39,688 nt of DNA from Bacteroidia bacterium. GTDB taxonomy: Bacteria > Bacteroidota > Bacteroidia > Cytophagales > Cyclobacteriaceae. The DNA is taken from the NCBI GenBank assembly GCA_030425425.1, contig JAUIAO010000056.1:1-39688 (forward strand), read 5' to 3'. The notes beneath the pieces were generated by a model. That model was not told the DNA's origin. It searched no databases and saw nothing but the letters and a program-made list of their open reading frames with translations. Positions 15,418-23,821 of this stretch are shown here, in pieces. Within the stretch, counting starts at the first letter, position 1; every line of letters begins with the position of its first letter. The position numbers and the translations under genes were made by a program.

Positions 15418-16457
15418 GACAATTTCAGAATAGGTAGTTTGACAGTAAAATATTCTTGATCATGTGTAACAATTACTGGTAAATCAGTCAAATACTGGTA
15501 TCGATCTTTCAGATTGTTTATTCCCAATTTTGTCGAATCCTTTTTCGGATTTTTCAATGGGTTGAGATTGTTAATCACACTAATATATCCATCTTCATAT
15601 ACGATCTGAATATGTAGTGGATACTCGTTGGATACTTCATTGTGCTTCAAACAATTTTCTAATAAAAGCTGCAGAGATACTGGAGGAACCAACCCCTCGG
15701 GCACCTGGTCTAAATGCTGATATGAGACCTTTAGATTCTTACCGAAACGAATAGTCACCAGATAGATATATGATTCTAAAAATTCCAGTTCTGTTTTGAG
15801 CGATACCACTTCGTCATTGGTATGATCAATCACATATCGATACACCAGAGACAGCTTTTGTACAAACTCATCAGCCTTGTCCTGATCTGAATAAATCAAA
15901 GTAGAAAGCGCATTGAGACTATTGAATAGGAAGTGAGGGTTTACCTGATTTCTCAATGACTCAAATTTGGCTTGAACGCTCTCAGTTTTGAGTTTTTCAT
16001 TGTCTATGGCAGCTTGCCTCCATTCCATCAAAAAGGCCCTACCATGCATGAAAGTGTTGATGGCGATAGTGGTGAAAAGTGTAGAGAGAAACTCATATCG
16101 ATAGTCGAAAATGTTCTGGATTTTGTAATCCAATAATCCAACGAAGAAAACGATGTATAGGATGAGGAAAACAACGATCACATATAGGAAGATGACTAAT
16201 GCCGTAATAAACAATCGCTTGAGTGGCTGCTCTTTCCAGCTCAATCCGATTTTTTCCTGCCGGTAAGCCAGATATTCGCTGCCTTTCCACAGCATCACCC
16301 AAAACGTACCATGTATAAGGAAAGTGATTTGAAGAGGTGCCTCAGGCTCTAGCATACAAGCCTCTACAGTCACCTGCACCAAGCCACCAAAAAGAAAAAT
16401 CAAAAGACTTTCTTTTAGTTCTCGGTTCCAATTATATATTTTCTGAAAATAGGCCAT
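15414..16457 (-). CDS. LytS/YehU-type sensor histidine kinase
   Basis: A 347-residue membrane kinase of the His_kinase (PF06580-type) group. It has four predicted transmembrane helices (about 17-35, 41-57, 82-109, 122-140) and a short coiled linker. The phosphoacceptor region is R-N-Q-V-N-P-H175-F-L-F-N-S-L-N, followed by an HATPase domain with LLLENCLKHN and L-G-I-N-N-L-K-D-R. No extracytoplasmic sensor domain is seen, so the signal is probably sensed in the membrane. It is the partner of the overlapping LytTR regulator. Confidence 0.92.
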   Translation of the reverse strand: MAYFQKIYNWNRELKESLLIFLFGGLVQVTVEACMLEPEAPLQITFLIHGTFWVMLWKGSEYLAYRQEKIGLSWKEQPLKRLFITALVIFLYVIVVFLILYIVFFVGLLDYKIQNIFDYRYEFLSTLFTTIAINTFMHGRAFLMEWRQAAIDNEKLKTESVQAKFESLRNQVNPHFLFNSLNALSTLIYSDQDKADEFVQKLSLVYRYVIDHTNDEVVSLKTELEFLESYIYLVTIRFGKNLKVSYQHLDQVPEGLVPPVSLQLLLENCLKHNEVSNEYPLHIQIVYEDGYISVINNLNPLKNPKKDSTKLGINNLKDRYQYLTDLPVIVTHDQEYFTVKLPILKLS

Positions 16458-16485
16458 TGCTCAATTTTTGACAATGTAAAGATCA

Positions 16486-16517
16486 CAAACCTTTTGGCAT
16501 GAGCAGAATGAACCAAA
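16486..16517 (-). promoter_or_regulatory. Candidate promoter of the sensor kinase / regulator operon
   Basis: Read on the minus strand: TTTG (16514-16517), 20-bp spacer, AAGGTTTG (16486-16493), seven of eight bases of the TAnnTTTG consensus. The predicted start lies about 20 nt before the kinase ATG. Confidence 0.4.
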
Positions 16518-16572
16518 CCGAATGGTTGATTCTTCAATCTGAATCGTAAATGATCAGGATAAATCGCAAAAA

Positions 16573-19131
16573 TTATCTTCGAACGAACTTCCCTTGATCA
16601 ATTACCTCCTCATTCGCCACCAACCTGTAATAATATACTCCGGCTCTAAAATCAATCAGATCGATATCAACTACTTTAAAATCGAGCAATTCTTCCCTGA
16701 TTAATTTTCCTTTAGAATCGAGCACTTGAAAGATCCGGCCTTCTCCTTCTGAAAGTATAGTCAGATAATCTCCTGTTACAGGATTTGGAAACAGAATAGC
16801 TTTTCGAGGTTCTTCAATGAGAATCTGGTAAAAGTCAGATTCCTGATAGCCTCCATTTTCAAAATATAGAATGGCCTGATAACCAATCGGTCCGGGTTTT
16901 AATTGATTATCATATATCCGGAAATTACTGTCATTATTTGGGTAGACTTCAGAAAGAATTTCTTGCTCGCCCTGGTAAACTTTGAGAAATACTATCCTTT
17001 CGATATTGACAATCGTGCTCAAGTCAAGCACAAGGTCCAGGGAGTAGTCCTCATTTCTCTGTGGTTCGAAAAAATTGATATAGCAAAATGCTCCCTGATA
17101 CTTATAATTAAGCGCGAGGTTTCTTACTCCTTCAAACTGCTCAAAAACCGCGGAAACTGTATAGAATTCCGCATCTTTTTTATCGACCACCAAAGTAGTA
17201 TCTGTTGTATTGGTCAATACGCGAAGATCTTCATCTCCCATCTCATACACCTGGTATGATGTGGCACCCTTCACCATATTCCATTCCAGCCCAAACTGAT
17301 CGTCACAATTAAATCCGAGAGAGAACTCAACTCGCTTGCTGATCACAAATTCATCAGAAAGAAATATGGAATCACCTACTTCAGCTTTTAGCTGTACAAC
17401 CGCACTGGTATCGGGAGTCAGCCAGTCTATAAATCCAAAGGGCAGGTATGTACTCGTAAATTGCTGCCATTCACCATTCTGGTATCTCCAGAAGAAATCG
17501 CCAGTTTTTTCCATCGAACTATGCCAATAGATTCTCGATTTTGCATTGCTCTTTATATTGCTATCTCCTGTTGGATAGTTCCAGACAAAGTAATCCTTGG
17601 GTTCTAAATACCAGGAGATTTCTACATCCTGACTTGCTGTGGTCAATTCTGGTACTAAAAGTGATAATTCCGCTTGACCACTGGCAGGATTATCAATTGA
17701 GAAAAACTCAACATTATTCAGATGATCTTGCTGACGGGATGCTTGACTATGATTAGAAACAGACACTGGGTCTGAATCCAATACCCACGGCAGGTAATTG
17801 ACGCCATCAACATTGAGGGTAGCGTCAATGTCATGAATTAAAACTGTCTCACTAGTAGTCGCCTGATGTGGTGGATCCACCCAGCACACACTCAATTTCA
17901 GCTCCGAAATATTTTCTGGGATATCAATCACAAGGTTTTCAGAATTTCCAGAAGAAACCGTCACAGATTTGTACCAGCCACTATCTAAAACCTGCAATGC
18001 TTTGTAAGCATTCACACTTCCGTAACCTGAGGAAAAATCAATTCCTAACAATCCCACATCTTCGGCAGAGGAAATTAGTGCTGACTTGACCAAGGCACTG
18101 GAAGGAGGGTTAGATTCACCAATTTCGTACGACTGCTGCCACATACTGGCAATTCCCGTCACAAGGGCAGCTGCATCAGATGTGCCCTTTGCTCCGTAGG
18201 CTGCTAGTTCGGGTTTCAATCTGCCGTCAAAGGCAGGCCCCCTGGAGGCAGAAGAACTCATAGATAATGAAGTATCTATGGCAGCAACCAACAATACATT
18301 TTTGGATTGCTTGAAAGTACCAGTAAGATTGGCAAAGGGTAAATCTTTGTAGGTTCCTTCTTCTGGCAGCACCAATCCATAATTGCCTGATGAAAAAACG
18401 TGAAGAATCTCTGGTTGATTGAATATGGATTGATCATAAGCTACCGCTTCCGCACCATAATAGTTCTCGATACCTACTCCATAAGAATGATTCTGAATAT
18501 ACACTTTGTTGTCGCTGAGCAGTGATTCATCGTCGGGAAGAAGATTATTGAAATCAGAAGGTACGATTTGAGATTCAGAAATTACACCTCGACTTTCAGG
18601 AAGACTATTCCCCCTCCCTGCAATAATTGTTGCCATTTCTGTAGCATGCTGTGAAGTAGATGCTGATTCCAGATTGAGTAAAACTTGCTTATTTCTTAGG
18701 TCAATATCCTGCGCATCAAACATCTGCTCTTTCAAACTAATGATTTTTCCGGAACCATTGAGGGAAGGAAATACTCGCTGTGATTTGCGAATAGCATTAA
18801 ATTCAAAATTGGGATAATCAAGTACTGACTCCTCATTTGGTTTTCTATTCAGATCAATGAAGCTGGCAAGATCAGAATCGATGATTGTGCTCATTTCCAT
18901 CCATGAACAGGCAATGCTGTAAGTATTAGAACTTTGATGACTTTGAATGACTGTAATTTCAAATTGCGATTGCAATTCATTGATTCGTGAAGAGACTATA
19001 TTGAAAGTATCTCGACCATCAGGGAGTATTCTTTGATTGGTCAGGTTTTTCACATGAGGTGAAAGGATCGTCTGCCCCATTAAGGACAAACTGAACACTA
19101 TAAGAAATATTCCAAAGAAGTATCTCAGCAT
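16573..19131 (-). CDS. Secreted S8 (subtilisin-like) peptidase with T9SS C-terminal sorting domain
   Basis: An 852-residue exported protein: a signal peptide (about 1-20), a propeptide-like region, a subtilase domain (about 125-385), beta-sandwich domains, and a type A T9SS sorting domain (about 778-852; F-P-N-P-V-T-G-D-Y-L start, G-V-Y-Y-Y-R-L-V end). Subtilase landmarks are H162 (Q-H-A-T-E-M-A-T), N250 (S-S-G-N) and S318 (G-T-S-D-A-A-A). The expected catalytic aspartate (V-A-V-I-D-T-G in subtilisins) aligns with E135 in I-S-L-K-E-Q-M. It should be exported by Sec, then by T9SS to the cell surface or medium. It is divergent from the M57-like protease gene. Confidence 0.9.
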   Translation of the reverse strand: MLRYFFGIFLIVFSLSLMGQTILSPHVKNLTNQRILPDGRDTFNIVSSRINELQSQFEITVIQSHQSSNTYSIACSWMEMSTIIDSDLASFIDLNRKPNEESVLDYPNFEFNAIRKSQRVFPSLNGSGKIISLKEQMFDAQDIDLRNKQVLLNLESASTSQHATEMATIIAGRGNSLPESRGVISESQIVPSDFNNLLPDDESLLSDNKVYIQNHSYGVGIENYYGAEAVAYDQSIFNQPEILHVFSSGNYGLVLPEEGTYKDLPFANLTGTFKQSKNVLLVAAIDTSLSMSSSASRGPAFDGRLKPELAAYGAKGTSDAAALVTGIASMWQQSYEIGESNPPSSALVKSALISSAEDVGLLGIDFSSGYGSVNAYKALQVLDSGWYKSVTVSSGNSENLVIDIPENISELKLSVCWVDPPHQATTSETVLIHDIDATLNVDGVNYLPWVLDSDPVSVSNHSQASRQQDHLNNVEFFSIDNPASGQAELSLLVPELTTASQDVEISWYLEPKDYFVWNYPTGDSNIKSNAKSRIYWHSSMEKTGDFFWRYQNGEWQQFTSTYLPFGFIDWLTPDTSAVVQLKAEVGDSIFLSDEFVISKRVEFSLGFNCDDQFGLEWNMVKGATSYQVYEMGDEDLRVLTNTTDTTLVVDKKDAEFYTVSAVFEQFEGVRNLALNYKYQGAFCYINFFEPQRNEDYSLDLVLDLSTIVNIERIVFLKVYQGEQEILSEVYPNNDSNFRIYDNQLKPGPIGYQAILYFENGGYQESDFYQILIEEPRKAILFPNPVTGDYLTILSEGEGRIFQVLDSKGKLIREELLDFKVVDIDLIDFRAGVYYYRLVANEEVIDQGKFVRR

Positions 19132-19178
19132 AAGCGAATATAGACAGATCGCTCATTTACAGATTTCGATAAGTGAAC

Positions 19179-19186
19179 CAAACATA
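19179..19186 (-). promoter_or_regulatory. Candidate -7 element of the S8 peptidase gene
   Basis: On the minus strand the bases read TATGTTTG, an exact TAnnTTTG match, with the predicted start about 40 nt before the ATG. A good TTTG -33 box at 19-bp spacing is missing (only a GTTT at 17 bp). Confidence 0.4.
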
Positions 19187-19352
19187 TTTTTAGATAACGT
19201 TTTAAACATCAGAATGGATCAATAGAGTAAAAGACGAACGGGAATATTCTTTTTATGAACAGGAAAATAGCGAAACTGAACAAGTGTATTGACCAAATTT
19301 TATTTTATGAAAAATATGAATTTCTGAAATTTATATCGAATCCAAATATTGT

Positions 19353-19383
19353 TTTGGTGAATTTCATTTTTTACATATTTTCG
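19353..19383 (+). promoter_or_regulatory. Bacteroidota-type promoter of the M57-like protease gene
   Basis: TTTG (19353-19356), exactly 19-bp spacer, TATTTTCG (19376-19383), seven of eight bases of TAnnTTTG. The leader would be about 48 nt long. Confidence 0.6.
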
Positions 19384-19437
19384 GGAATTGTATTCGTGTT
19401 GAGAGCGAATATTTTAACCTAATTCAAACGTTACATT

Positions 19438-20316
19438 ATGAAAAAATTCAACATGTTCGCTGCTATTATTGTGGCAGCTAGTGTGGCCTTCGTATCATGC
19501 GAGTCACAGGATGACAATCTAGCCGTAGTAGATGAAGTTCCTTCATCAGTATTAGCTAAACTTACCAATGCAGGTTTCGATGTAGAAAACCAGGCTCCGA
19601 TTACTTTTCAGGATGGCTATCTTGTAGAAGGAGACATTTACATTCCAGCTCATCAGCTGGATCAAATGAAAGAAGGTGTGAGATTACCGCAAGCTGAACA
19701 GTACAGCACCAACAACCTTGTTTCTACAAACGGTAATAGAGTGATTACCATTTACGCTCCGGTAGAGTCTTCTGGAGGCGGAGGAAAAGGCAAAAAAGGT
19801 GGCGGGGGTAGCGATGGCTACAGCGCGGCTATGATCGCTGGTCTTGATCTGGCTATTGCTCGTTACAACGCTGAAAATCTTGAAATCTCTTTCCAGAGAG
19901 TTACAAGCTCAGGTGGAGCAGACATTGTAATGTCTAGATTGAACAAGAGAGACGAAAGAAGAGGAGTACTTGGATCAGCTGGTTTCCCAACTGCCTCAGG
20001 AGACCCTTATGGTGAAATCCTGATGAGTGGAGTGCTTGAGTCTTCTTATGGACTAAGCACAGAAGGCATCGCAACAATCATTGGTCACGAAATGGGTCAC
20101 TGCATTGGAATGCGACACACAGATTACTTTGACAGAAGCATCTCTTGTGGAGGATCACCATCTGATGAAGGTGATGGTGGTGTAGGTGCAAACCACATCC
20201 CGGGAACTCCTACAGGAGCATCCGCAGCGGCTGCTTCATGGATGCTTGCCTGTACTGATGGTAGCGACCGTCCTTTCAACAATGATGACAAAACAGCACT
20301 TGACTACTTGTATTAA
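19438..20316 (+). CDS. M57-like zinc metallopeptidase, lipoprotein
   Basis: A 292-residue exported protease resembling the myxobacterial protease B (M57) group. The lipobox is F-V-S-C21. The zinc site is H217-E-M-G-H221-C-I-G-M-R-H227-T-D, an extended HExxHxxGxxH metzincin-type motif in which E218 is catalytic. A C-terminal region (about 236-292) carries S-C-G-G and A-C-T-D, a likely disulphide. Between the N-terminal domain and the catalytic domain is a Gly/Lys linker at 113-124 (GGGGKGKKGGGG). A strong promoter precedes it and an intrinsic terminator follows, so it is a single-gene transcript. Confidence 0.88.
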   Translation: MKKFNMFAAIIVAASVAFVSCESQDDNLAVVDEVPSSVLAKLTNAGFDVENQAPITFQDGYLVEGDIYIPAHQLDQMKEGVRLPQAEQYSTNNLVSTNGNRVITIYAPVESSGGGGKGKKGGGGSDGYSAAMIAGLDLAIARYNAENLEISFQRVTSSGGADIVMSRLNKRDERRGVLGSAGFPTASGDPYGEILMSGVLESSYGLSTEGIATIIGHEMGHCIGMRHTDYFDRSISCGGSPSDEGDGGVGANHIPGTPTGASAAAASWMLACTDGSDRPFNNDDKTALDYLY

Positions 20317-20339
20317 TTAGAATTACGCATATTCAATGT

Positions 20340-20365
20340 AAAAAGGGTCTTTCGAGACCCTTTTT
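20340..20365 (+). terminator. Intrinsic terminator of the M57-like protease gene
   Basis: AAAAAGGGTCT (20340-20350), UUCG tetraloop, AGACCCTTTTT (20355-20365): a perfect 11-bp stem with a stable tetraloop and a T-tract, 23 bp after the stop codon. The A-tract on the other side makes it potentially bidirectional. Confidence 0.9.
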
Positions 20366-20379
20366 CTATTTTTGGGGAT

Positions 20380-21237
20380 ATGAAAATATCAAATGGCTTA
20401 ATCACGGCACAATTCAAACCAGCGGGAGCAGAAATCACTTCTCTTAAAAAAGGAAATGTTGAATATCTCTGGCAGTCAGATCCAAAACATTGGGGACGAC
20501 ATGCTCCGGTACTTTTTCCAATTGTGGGTAAGCTGAAAAATAATGAATATGCCTTTGCAGGACAGACCTTCGAAATGGGGCAGCATGGTTTTGCAAGGGA
20601 TATGGAGTTTGAGGTAGAATCACATACAGTAGAGCATATCACATTTATTTTGCGATCATCTGAGAATACGCTCAAAAAGTATCCTTTTCCTTTCGTTTTA
20701 AAAATCGCCTATTTCTTAAGTGAAAATGCACTTGAAACGAAATATGAAATTCATAACCCCTCCTCTTCTGAAATGTATTTTTCCATCGGAGGACACCCGG
20801 CATTCAATTGCCCTATGACTGCCGCAGAGTCACGGTCTGACTATTGGCTGAGATTCGATCAACAGGAAAAACTAGAAAGTCATCTTCTCAAAGATGGGGT
20901 ATTCAATGGGGAGACTTTTGCTGTGCCAATGGATCATAGCAAACTCTACATTACAAATGATTTATTTGATCGGGATGCATTGGTGTTCAAAAACCTGAAT
21001 TCAGATCATGTCACATTAGAAAGTGAATTGGGCAAATGGCTCACCTTTCATTTTGAGGGTTTCCCATATCTGGGGATTTGGTCGAAAAGTGACAAGTCAC
21101 CTTTTGTGTGTATAGAACCTTGGTTTGGACTGGCCGATCACTCGAGCCATGACGGAGATTTTATTAAAAAGGAAGGTATTCAGAGACTTGAACCAAAAGA
21201 TGTTTTTTCTTGTGTATACAAGGTAGAACTACACTAA
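20380..21237 (+). CDS. Aldose 1-epimerase family protein (LacX/YeaD-like)
   Basis: A 285-residue galactose-mutarotase-fold protein. Typical segments are the N-terminal I-S-N-G-L-I-T-A-Q-F-K-P-x-G-A-E-I-T-S-L, H-W-G-R-H-A-P-V-L-F-P-I-V-G, M-G-Q-H-G-F-A-R-D (candidate catalytic His), G-G-H-P-A-F-N-C-P and C-I-E-P-W-F-G near the C-terminus (candidate Glu). It probably interconverts anomers of a hexose or hexose phosphate; the exact sugar is not evident. A TATTTTTG box (20367-20374) lies only 5 bp before the ATG, so the mRNA may be leaderless or nearly so. Confidence 0.88.
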   Translation: MKISNGLITAQFKPAGAEITSLKKGNVEYLWQSDPKHWGRHAPVLFPIVGKLKNNEYAFAGQTFEMGQHGFARDMEFEVESHTVEHITFILRSSENTLKKYPFPFVLKIAYFLSENALETKYEIHNPSSSEMYFSIGGHPAFNCPMTAAESRSDYWLRFDQQEKLESHLLKDGVFNGETFAVPMDHSKLYITNDLFDRDALVFKNLNSDHVTLESELGKWLTFHFEGFPYLGIWSKSDKSPFVCIEPWFGLADHSSHDGDFIKKEGIQRLEPKDVFSCVYKVELH

Positions 21238-21311
21238 GAAGCATAGTTAAGAGGTAATCATTGTAATTTTCAATAGGTTTAGGCGTTTATTGTAGCAAGT
21301 GGATTTTTGAT

Positions 21312-22154
21312 ATGAAAAAGGGAATTTTTGCAGTAGGTTTTTTAATGGTTTTCATCCAGGCAAAAAGCCAGGAAATGGAAACCATCGAGGAGCTATTTAA
21401 AGTAAACTATGAAACTCCGCTCACACTGGACATGGATGAGGAGAGTGAGTTTGAGCCGGTAGAGAAAATAGAAGACCAGAAGAAAAAGAAGAAAAAAAAT
21501 CCTAAAATCTACTATGGCATCAAAACGAAACGCGGTTTTGCCAAAAAGGGATTTGGAGAGCGCACGGTCACTGAGTTATTCTTTTACCTGAAAGACAAAG
21601 ATTACGAGGGGCCAGATCCGTATGCCAGAGACTTTTATTGGTTTGATTTTAAAAAGAAAAAGATTGTCAATTCCTTAAAAGTGAAGCGTAAAAATGCCGG
21701 TGTTCTTCATGGGCACTATACTAAAAAGATGGGGGAGCAGATTCTGGAAGAAGGATTTTTCTATAAAGGCATGAAACATGGACGCTGGGTGAAATACAAT
21801 CGTCATGACATACTACAGGAAAAAGAAAAATACTGGAAAGGCTGGCCAAAGGAGTCACTTTTGGCGTATTACGACTTTGAACGCACACAGTTGAAAGAGG
21901 TCATCCCGGTTCACTATGGAGAAAAAGATGGTGATTATTTTGCCTATCATGAGAATGGAAATCTGGCCGTGGTAGGGCATTATAAATTTGACAAGCGTGT
22001 AGGACTGTGGCGAGAGTATTATGAAAACCAACGACCAAAACGCGAAGTGAAATACCCGCTGGAACCTTTTGCCAAAAACGCTCAACCCGTCATCACACGT
22101 GAATGGGGAAGGGACGGTCACCTCATCTATGATCGCGACAAATATTACAGATGA
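21312..22154 (+). CDS. Exported MORN/YwqK-like repeat protein
   Basis: A 280-residue protein with an N-terminal signal peptide (about 1-19, ending A-K-S-Q). It also has a run of lysines (K-K-K-K-K-K, near residue 60). The C-terminal half holds MORN-like repeats of the form G-x-x-x-G-x-W-x-x-Y: G-F-F-Y-K-G-M-K-H-G-R-W-V-K-Y, Y-G-E-K-D-G-D-Y-F-A-Y-H-E-N-G, and Y-K-F-D-K-R-V-G-L-W-R-E-Y-Y. Such repeats occur in many exported Bacteroidota proteins of unknown role. It ends one base from the stop of the convergent acyltransferase gene. Confidence 0.75.
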   Translation: MKKGIFAVGFLMVFIQAKSQEMETIEELFKVNYETPLTLDMDEESEFEPVEKIEDQKKKKKKNPKIYYGIKTKRGFAKKGFGERTVTELFFYLKDKDYEGPDPYARDFYWFDFKKKKIVNSLKVKRKNAGVLHGHYTKKMGEQILEEGFFYKGMKHGRWVKYNRHDILQEKEKYWKGWPKESLLAYYDFERTQLKEVIPVHYGEKDGDYFAYHENGNLAVVGHYKFDKRVGLWREYYENQRPKREVKYPLEPFAKNAQPVITREWGRDGHLIYDRDKYYR

Positions 22155-22155
22155 A

Positions 22156-23202
22156 TTAATACTTGATCAAAGACTGTCGACCGATCGATACCATAATCGC
22201 AGTAGTAGCAAAAAGTAATCCCGCCTGCCAGCTGATAAAGATCAAGCCTAAAGCAAAAATCAAGGACCACCACAGAATATGTAAGAAGGCCCCAGCCAGA
22301 TATTTGATGGAAATATAAAATGCAGGGTCTTTTACTCCTTTGAGGATCTTTTTGAGCCCCAGTAATGGGAGTATGTTGAAAATCGACAGAAATCCCACAA
22401 TCAATTTGATCAATGCGTTTTTCTTTCTTGGCTTCACCTCTTCAGGCGCGTCATTTGCAGCTTTTTCTTTAAGCTCATCGAAAGAAAGAATTTCATGCTT
22501 AGGCTGAAAAATCCATTTTTTTCGCTGGTCATAATCTTCAGTCTTATCTGGCAGTATCAGCGTTTTTCTCATGGCTCCTGACAAGTCTTTCTTTAGCTGA
22601 TTATAGCCTTTTTGCTTGTGCTCGTGGTACAGATCCATGTACTGACTCAGCTCTATCGGTTCGCCAAATTTGATATGAACCTTGGATAAAGGAAATCGAT
22701 GTGAAAAATAATTGATACCTGTGGGAATAATGTAGATTTTAGTCTTTTCATCCACTCTATCCCTGGCATCCAGTGCCAGCCGGGCTGTGCCTTTGGATAA
22801 AGGTCTCAAAAAATGATCTGCCGAGTGATTTCCCTCTGGAAAAATAAGGATAGATCGTTTCTTTGATAATAAGTCATAGCAAGTTTCAAAAACAGCATCA
22901 TTCTGGGATAGGCTACCAATTCCATCTCTGATACGATAGATCGGCATCATATTGAGTGCGTTAAGGATCGGGCGAGACCATTTATTGAATACATCAGCAC
23001 GAGTAAGAAAGGAAACAGATCTCGTGACAAATGACCCAATCAATACAGCATCCATAAAAGCACCCTGATGATTGGGTGTGAAGAACACAGCTCCATCTTT
23101 CGGGATTTTTTCATTGCCATATAGCTTCACCCCTCCGAAAAACACGCTTACCCACCACCTGCTCAGGTATTTTACAATGTAATAAAGCCAATGAGAATCC
23201 AT
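22156..23202 (-). CDS. Membrane-bound PlsC-type acyltransferase
   Basis: A 348-residue 1-acylglycerol-3-phosphate/glycerolipid acyltransferase-like protein. Motif I is N-H45-Q-G-A-F-M-D51 (H-X5-D spacing as in DHAPAT-like members), then M-P-I-Y-R-I-R-D, motif III F-P-E-G-N-H-S and motif IV I-I-P-T-G-I-N-Y. Two or three hydrophobic spans lie at the C-terminus (about 290-340). It should esterify acyl chains to a phosphoglycerol or related acceptor at the inner membrane; substrate is open. Start ATG 23200-23202 follows a good promoter. Confidence 0.88.
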   Translation of the reverse strand: MDSHWLYYIVKYLSRWWVSVFFGGVKLYGNEKIPKDGAVFFTPNHQGAFMDAVLIGSFVTRSVSFLTRADVFNKWSRPILNALNMMPIYRIRDGIGSLSQNDAVFETCYDLLSKKRSILIFPEGNHSADHFLRPLSKGTARLALDARDRVDEKTKIYIIPTGINYFSHRFPLSKVHIKFGEPIELSQYMDLYHEHKQKGYNQLKKDLSGAMRKTLILPDKTEDYDQRKKWIFQPKHEILSFDELKEKAANDAPEEVKPRKKNALIKLIVGFLSIFNILPLLGLKKILKGVKDPAFYISIKYLAGAFLHILWWSLIFALGLIFISWQAGLLFATTAIMVSIGRQSLIKY

Positions 23203-23231
23203 AAAAAGTAGTTGTTACCCTAGTCAGTGGG

Positions 23232-23262
23232 CAAATATAAATTATTCATCTACTCGGTTAAA
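23232..23262 (-). promoter_or_regulatory. Bacteroidota-type promoter of the acyltransferase gene
   Basis: On the minus strand: TTTA (23259-23262), 19-bp spacer, TATATTTG (23232-23239), an exact TAnnTTTG. The predicted start is about 23 nt before the ATG. Confidence 0.6.
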
Positions 23263-23284
23263 GAATCTTAATCAAGTGATAATC

Positions 23285-23821
23285 CTAGCATTCCTCATCG
23301 ATTTGCTCCTCAATATATAACTCTAAGTCAATTTTGAATGATTTATCAACCTCCTCGGAGAACACCTGCCCATTTATTCGTATTTCCAGCTTGTCGAACA
23401 TCTCCTTTTCTTTGTCATTACATTTAGCTTCTGGGTTATTACAGCATACATTGGGTTCTGAATTCAAAATTTTCAAATTCCAATCTTTTAGGTGATACTC
23501 TATATTTTGATCTTCTTTGGTAAGGATATAAAATGATGCAGAATCAAGCTCAAAATCATTCTCAGTTATATTGAGCTCAAAACCTAAACCACCTGTCGCT
23601 GTGAATCTATTATAATGAAAGATTGAGTCGATAATTTCCACATCTGGATTATAAACATCGTCTATCACCAGCTCCCCATTGAGATAAACATTTAAAGATT
23701 GTCTGGTAACACATCTCAACTCGGTGTATGGATTTCTATTTAAAAAACCACAAGTACAAGATGTCAAGGTTGATTGAAGATAAACAGTGAACAAAAATGT
23801 TATTAAAACTACTTTTTTCAT
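23285..23821 (-). CDS. Unknown cysteine-containing lipoprotein, last gene of the ethanolamine-type operon
   Basis: Not recognised. The 178-residue protein has a lipoprotein signal peptide with lipobox T-L-T-S-C22 followed by T-C24. The mature part is acidic and AT-rich in codon use, with a second cysteine group C126-C127-x6-C134 that could form disulphides or bind metal. The C-terminus is very acidic (E-E-Q-I-D-E-E-C). The ATG overlaps the aldehyde dehydrogenase stop by four bases (ATGA), so it is translationally coupled to that operon although it has no obvious metabolic role. Confidence 0.75.
   Translation of the reverse strand: MKKVVLITFLFTVYLQSTLTSCTCGFLNRNPYTELRCVTRQSLNVYLNGELVIDDVYNPDVEIIDSIFHYNRFTATGGLGFELNITENDFELDSASFYILTKEDQNIEYHLKDWNLKILNSEPNVCCNNPEAKCNDKEKEMFDKLEIRINGQVFSEEVDKSFKIDLELYIEEQIDEEC

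Larger units (their letters stand above)
19132..19437. other. Divergent intergenic region between two secreted protease genes
   Basis: This 306-bp AT-rich region holds the outward promoters listed separately (19179-19186 for the S8 gene, 19353-19383 for the M57-like gene). Between them, about 19200-19350, I see no convincing gene, hairpin or repeat. Confidence 0.6.
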
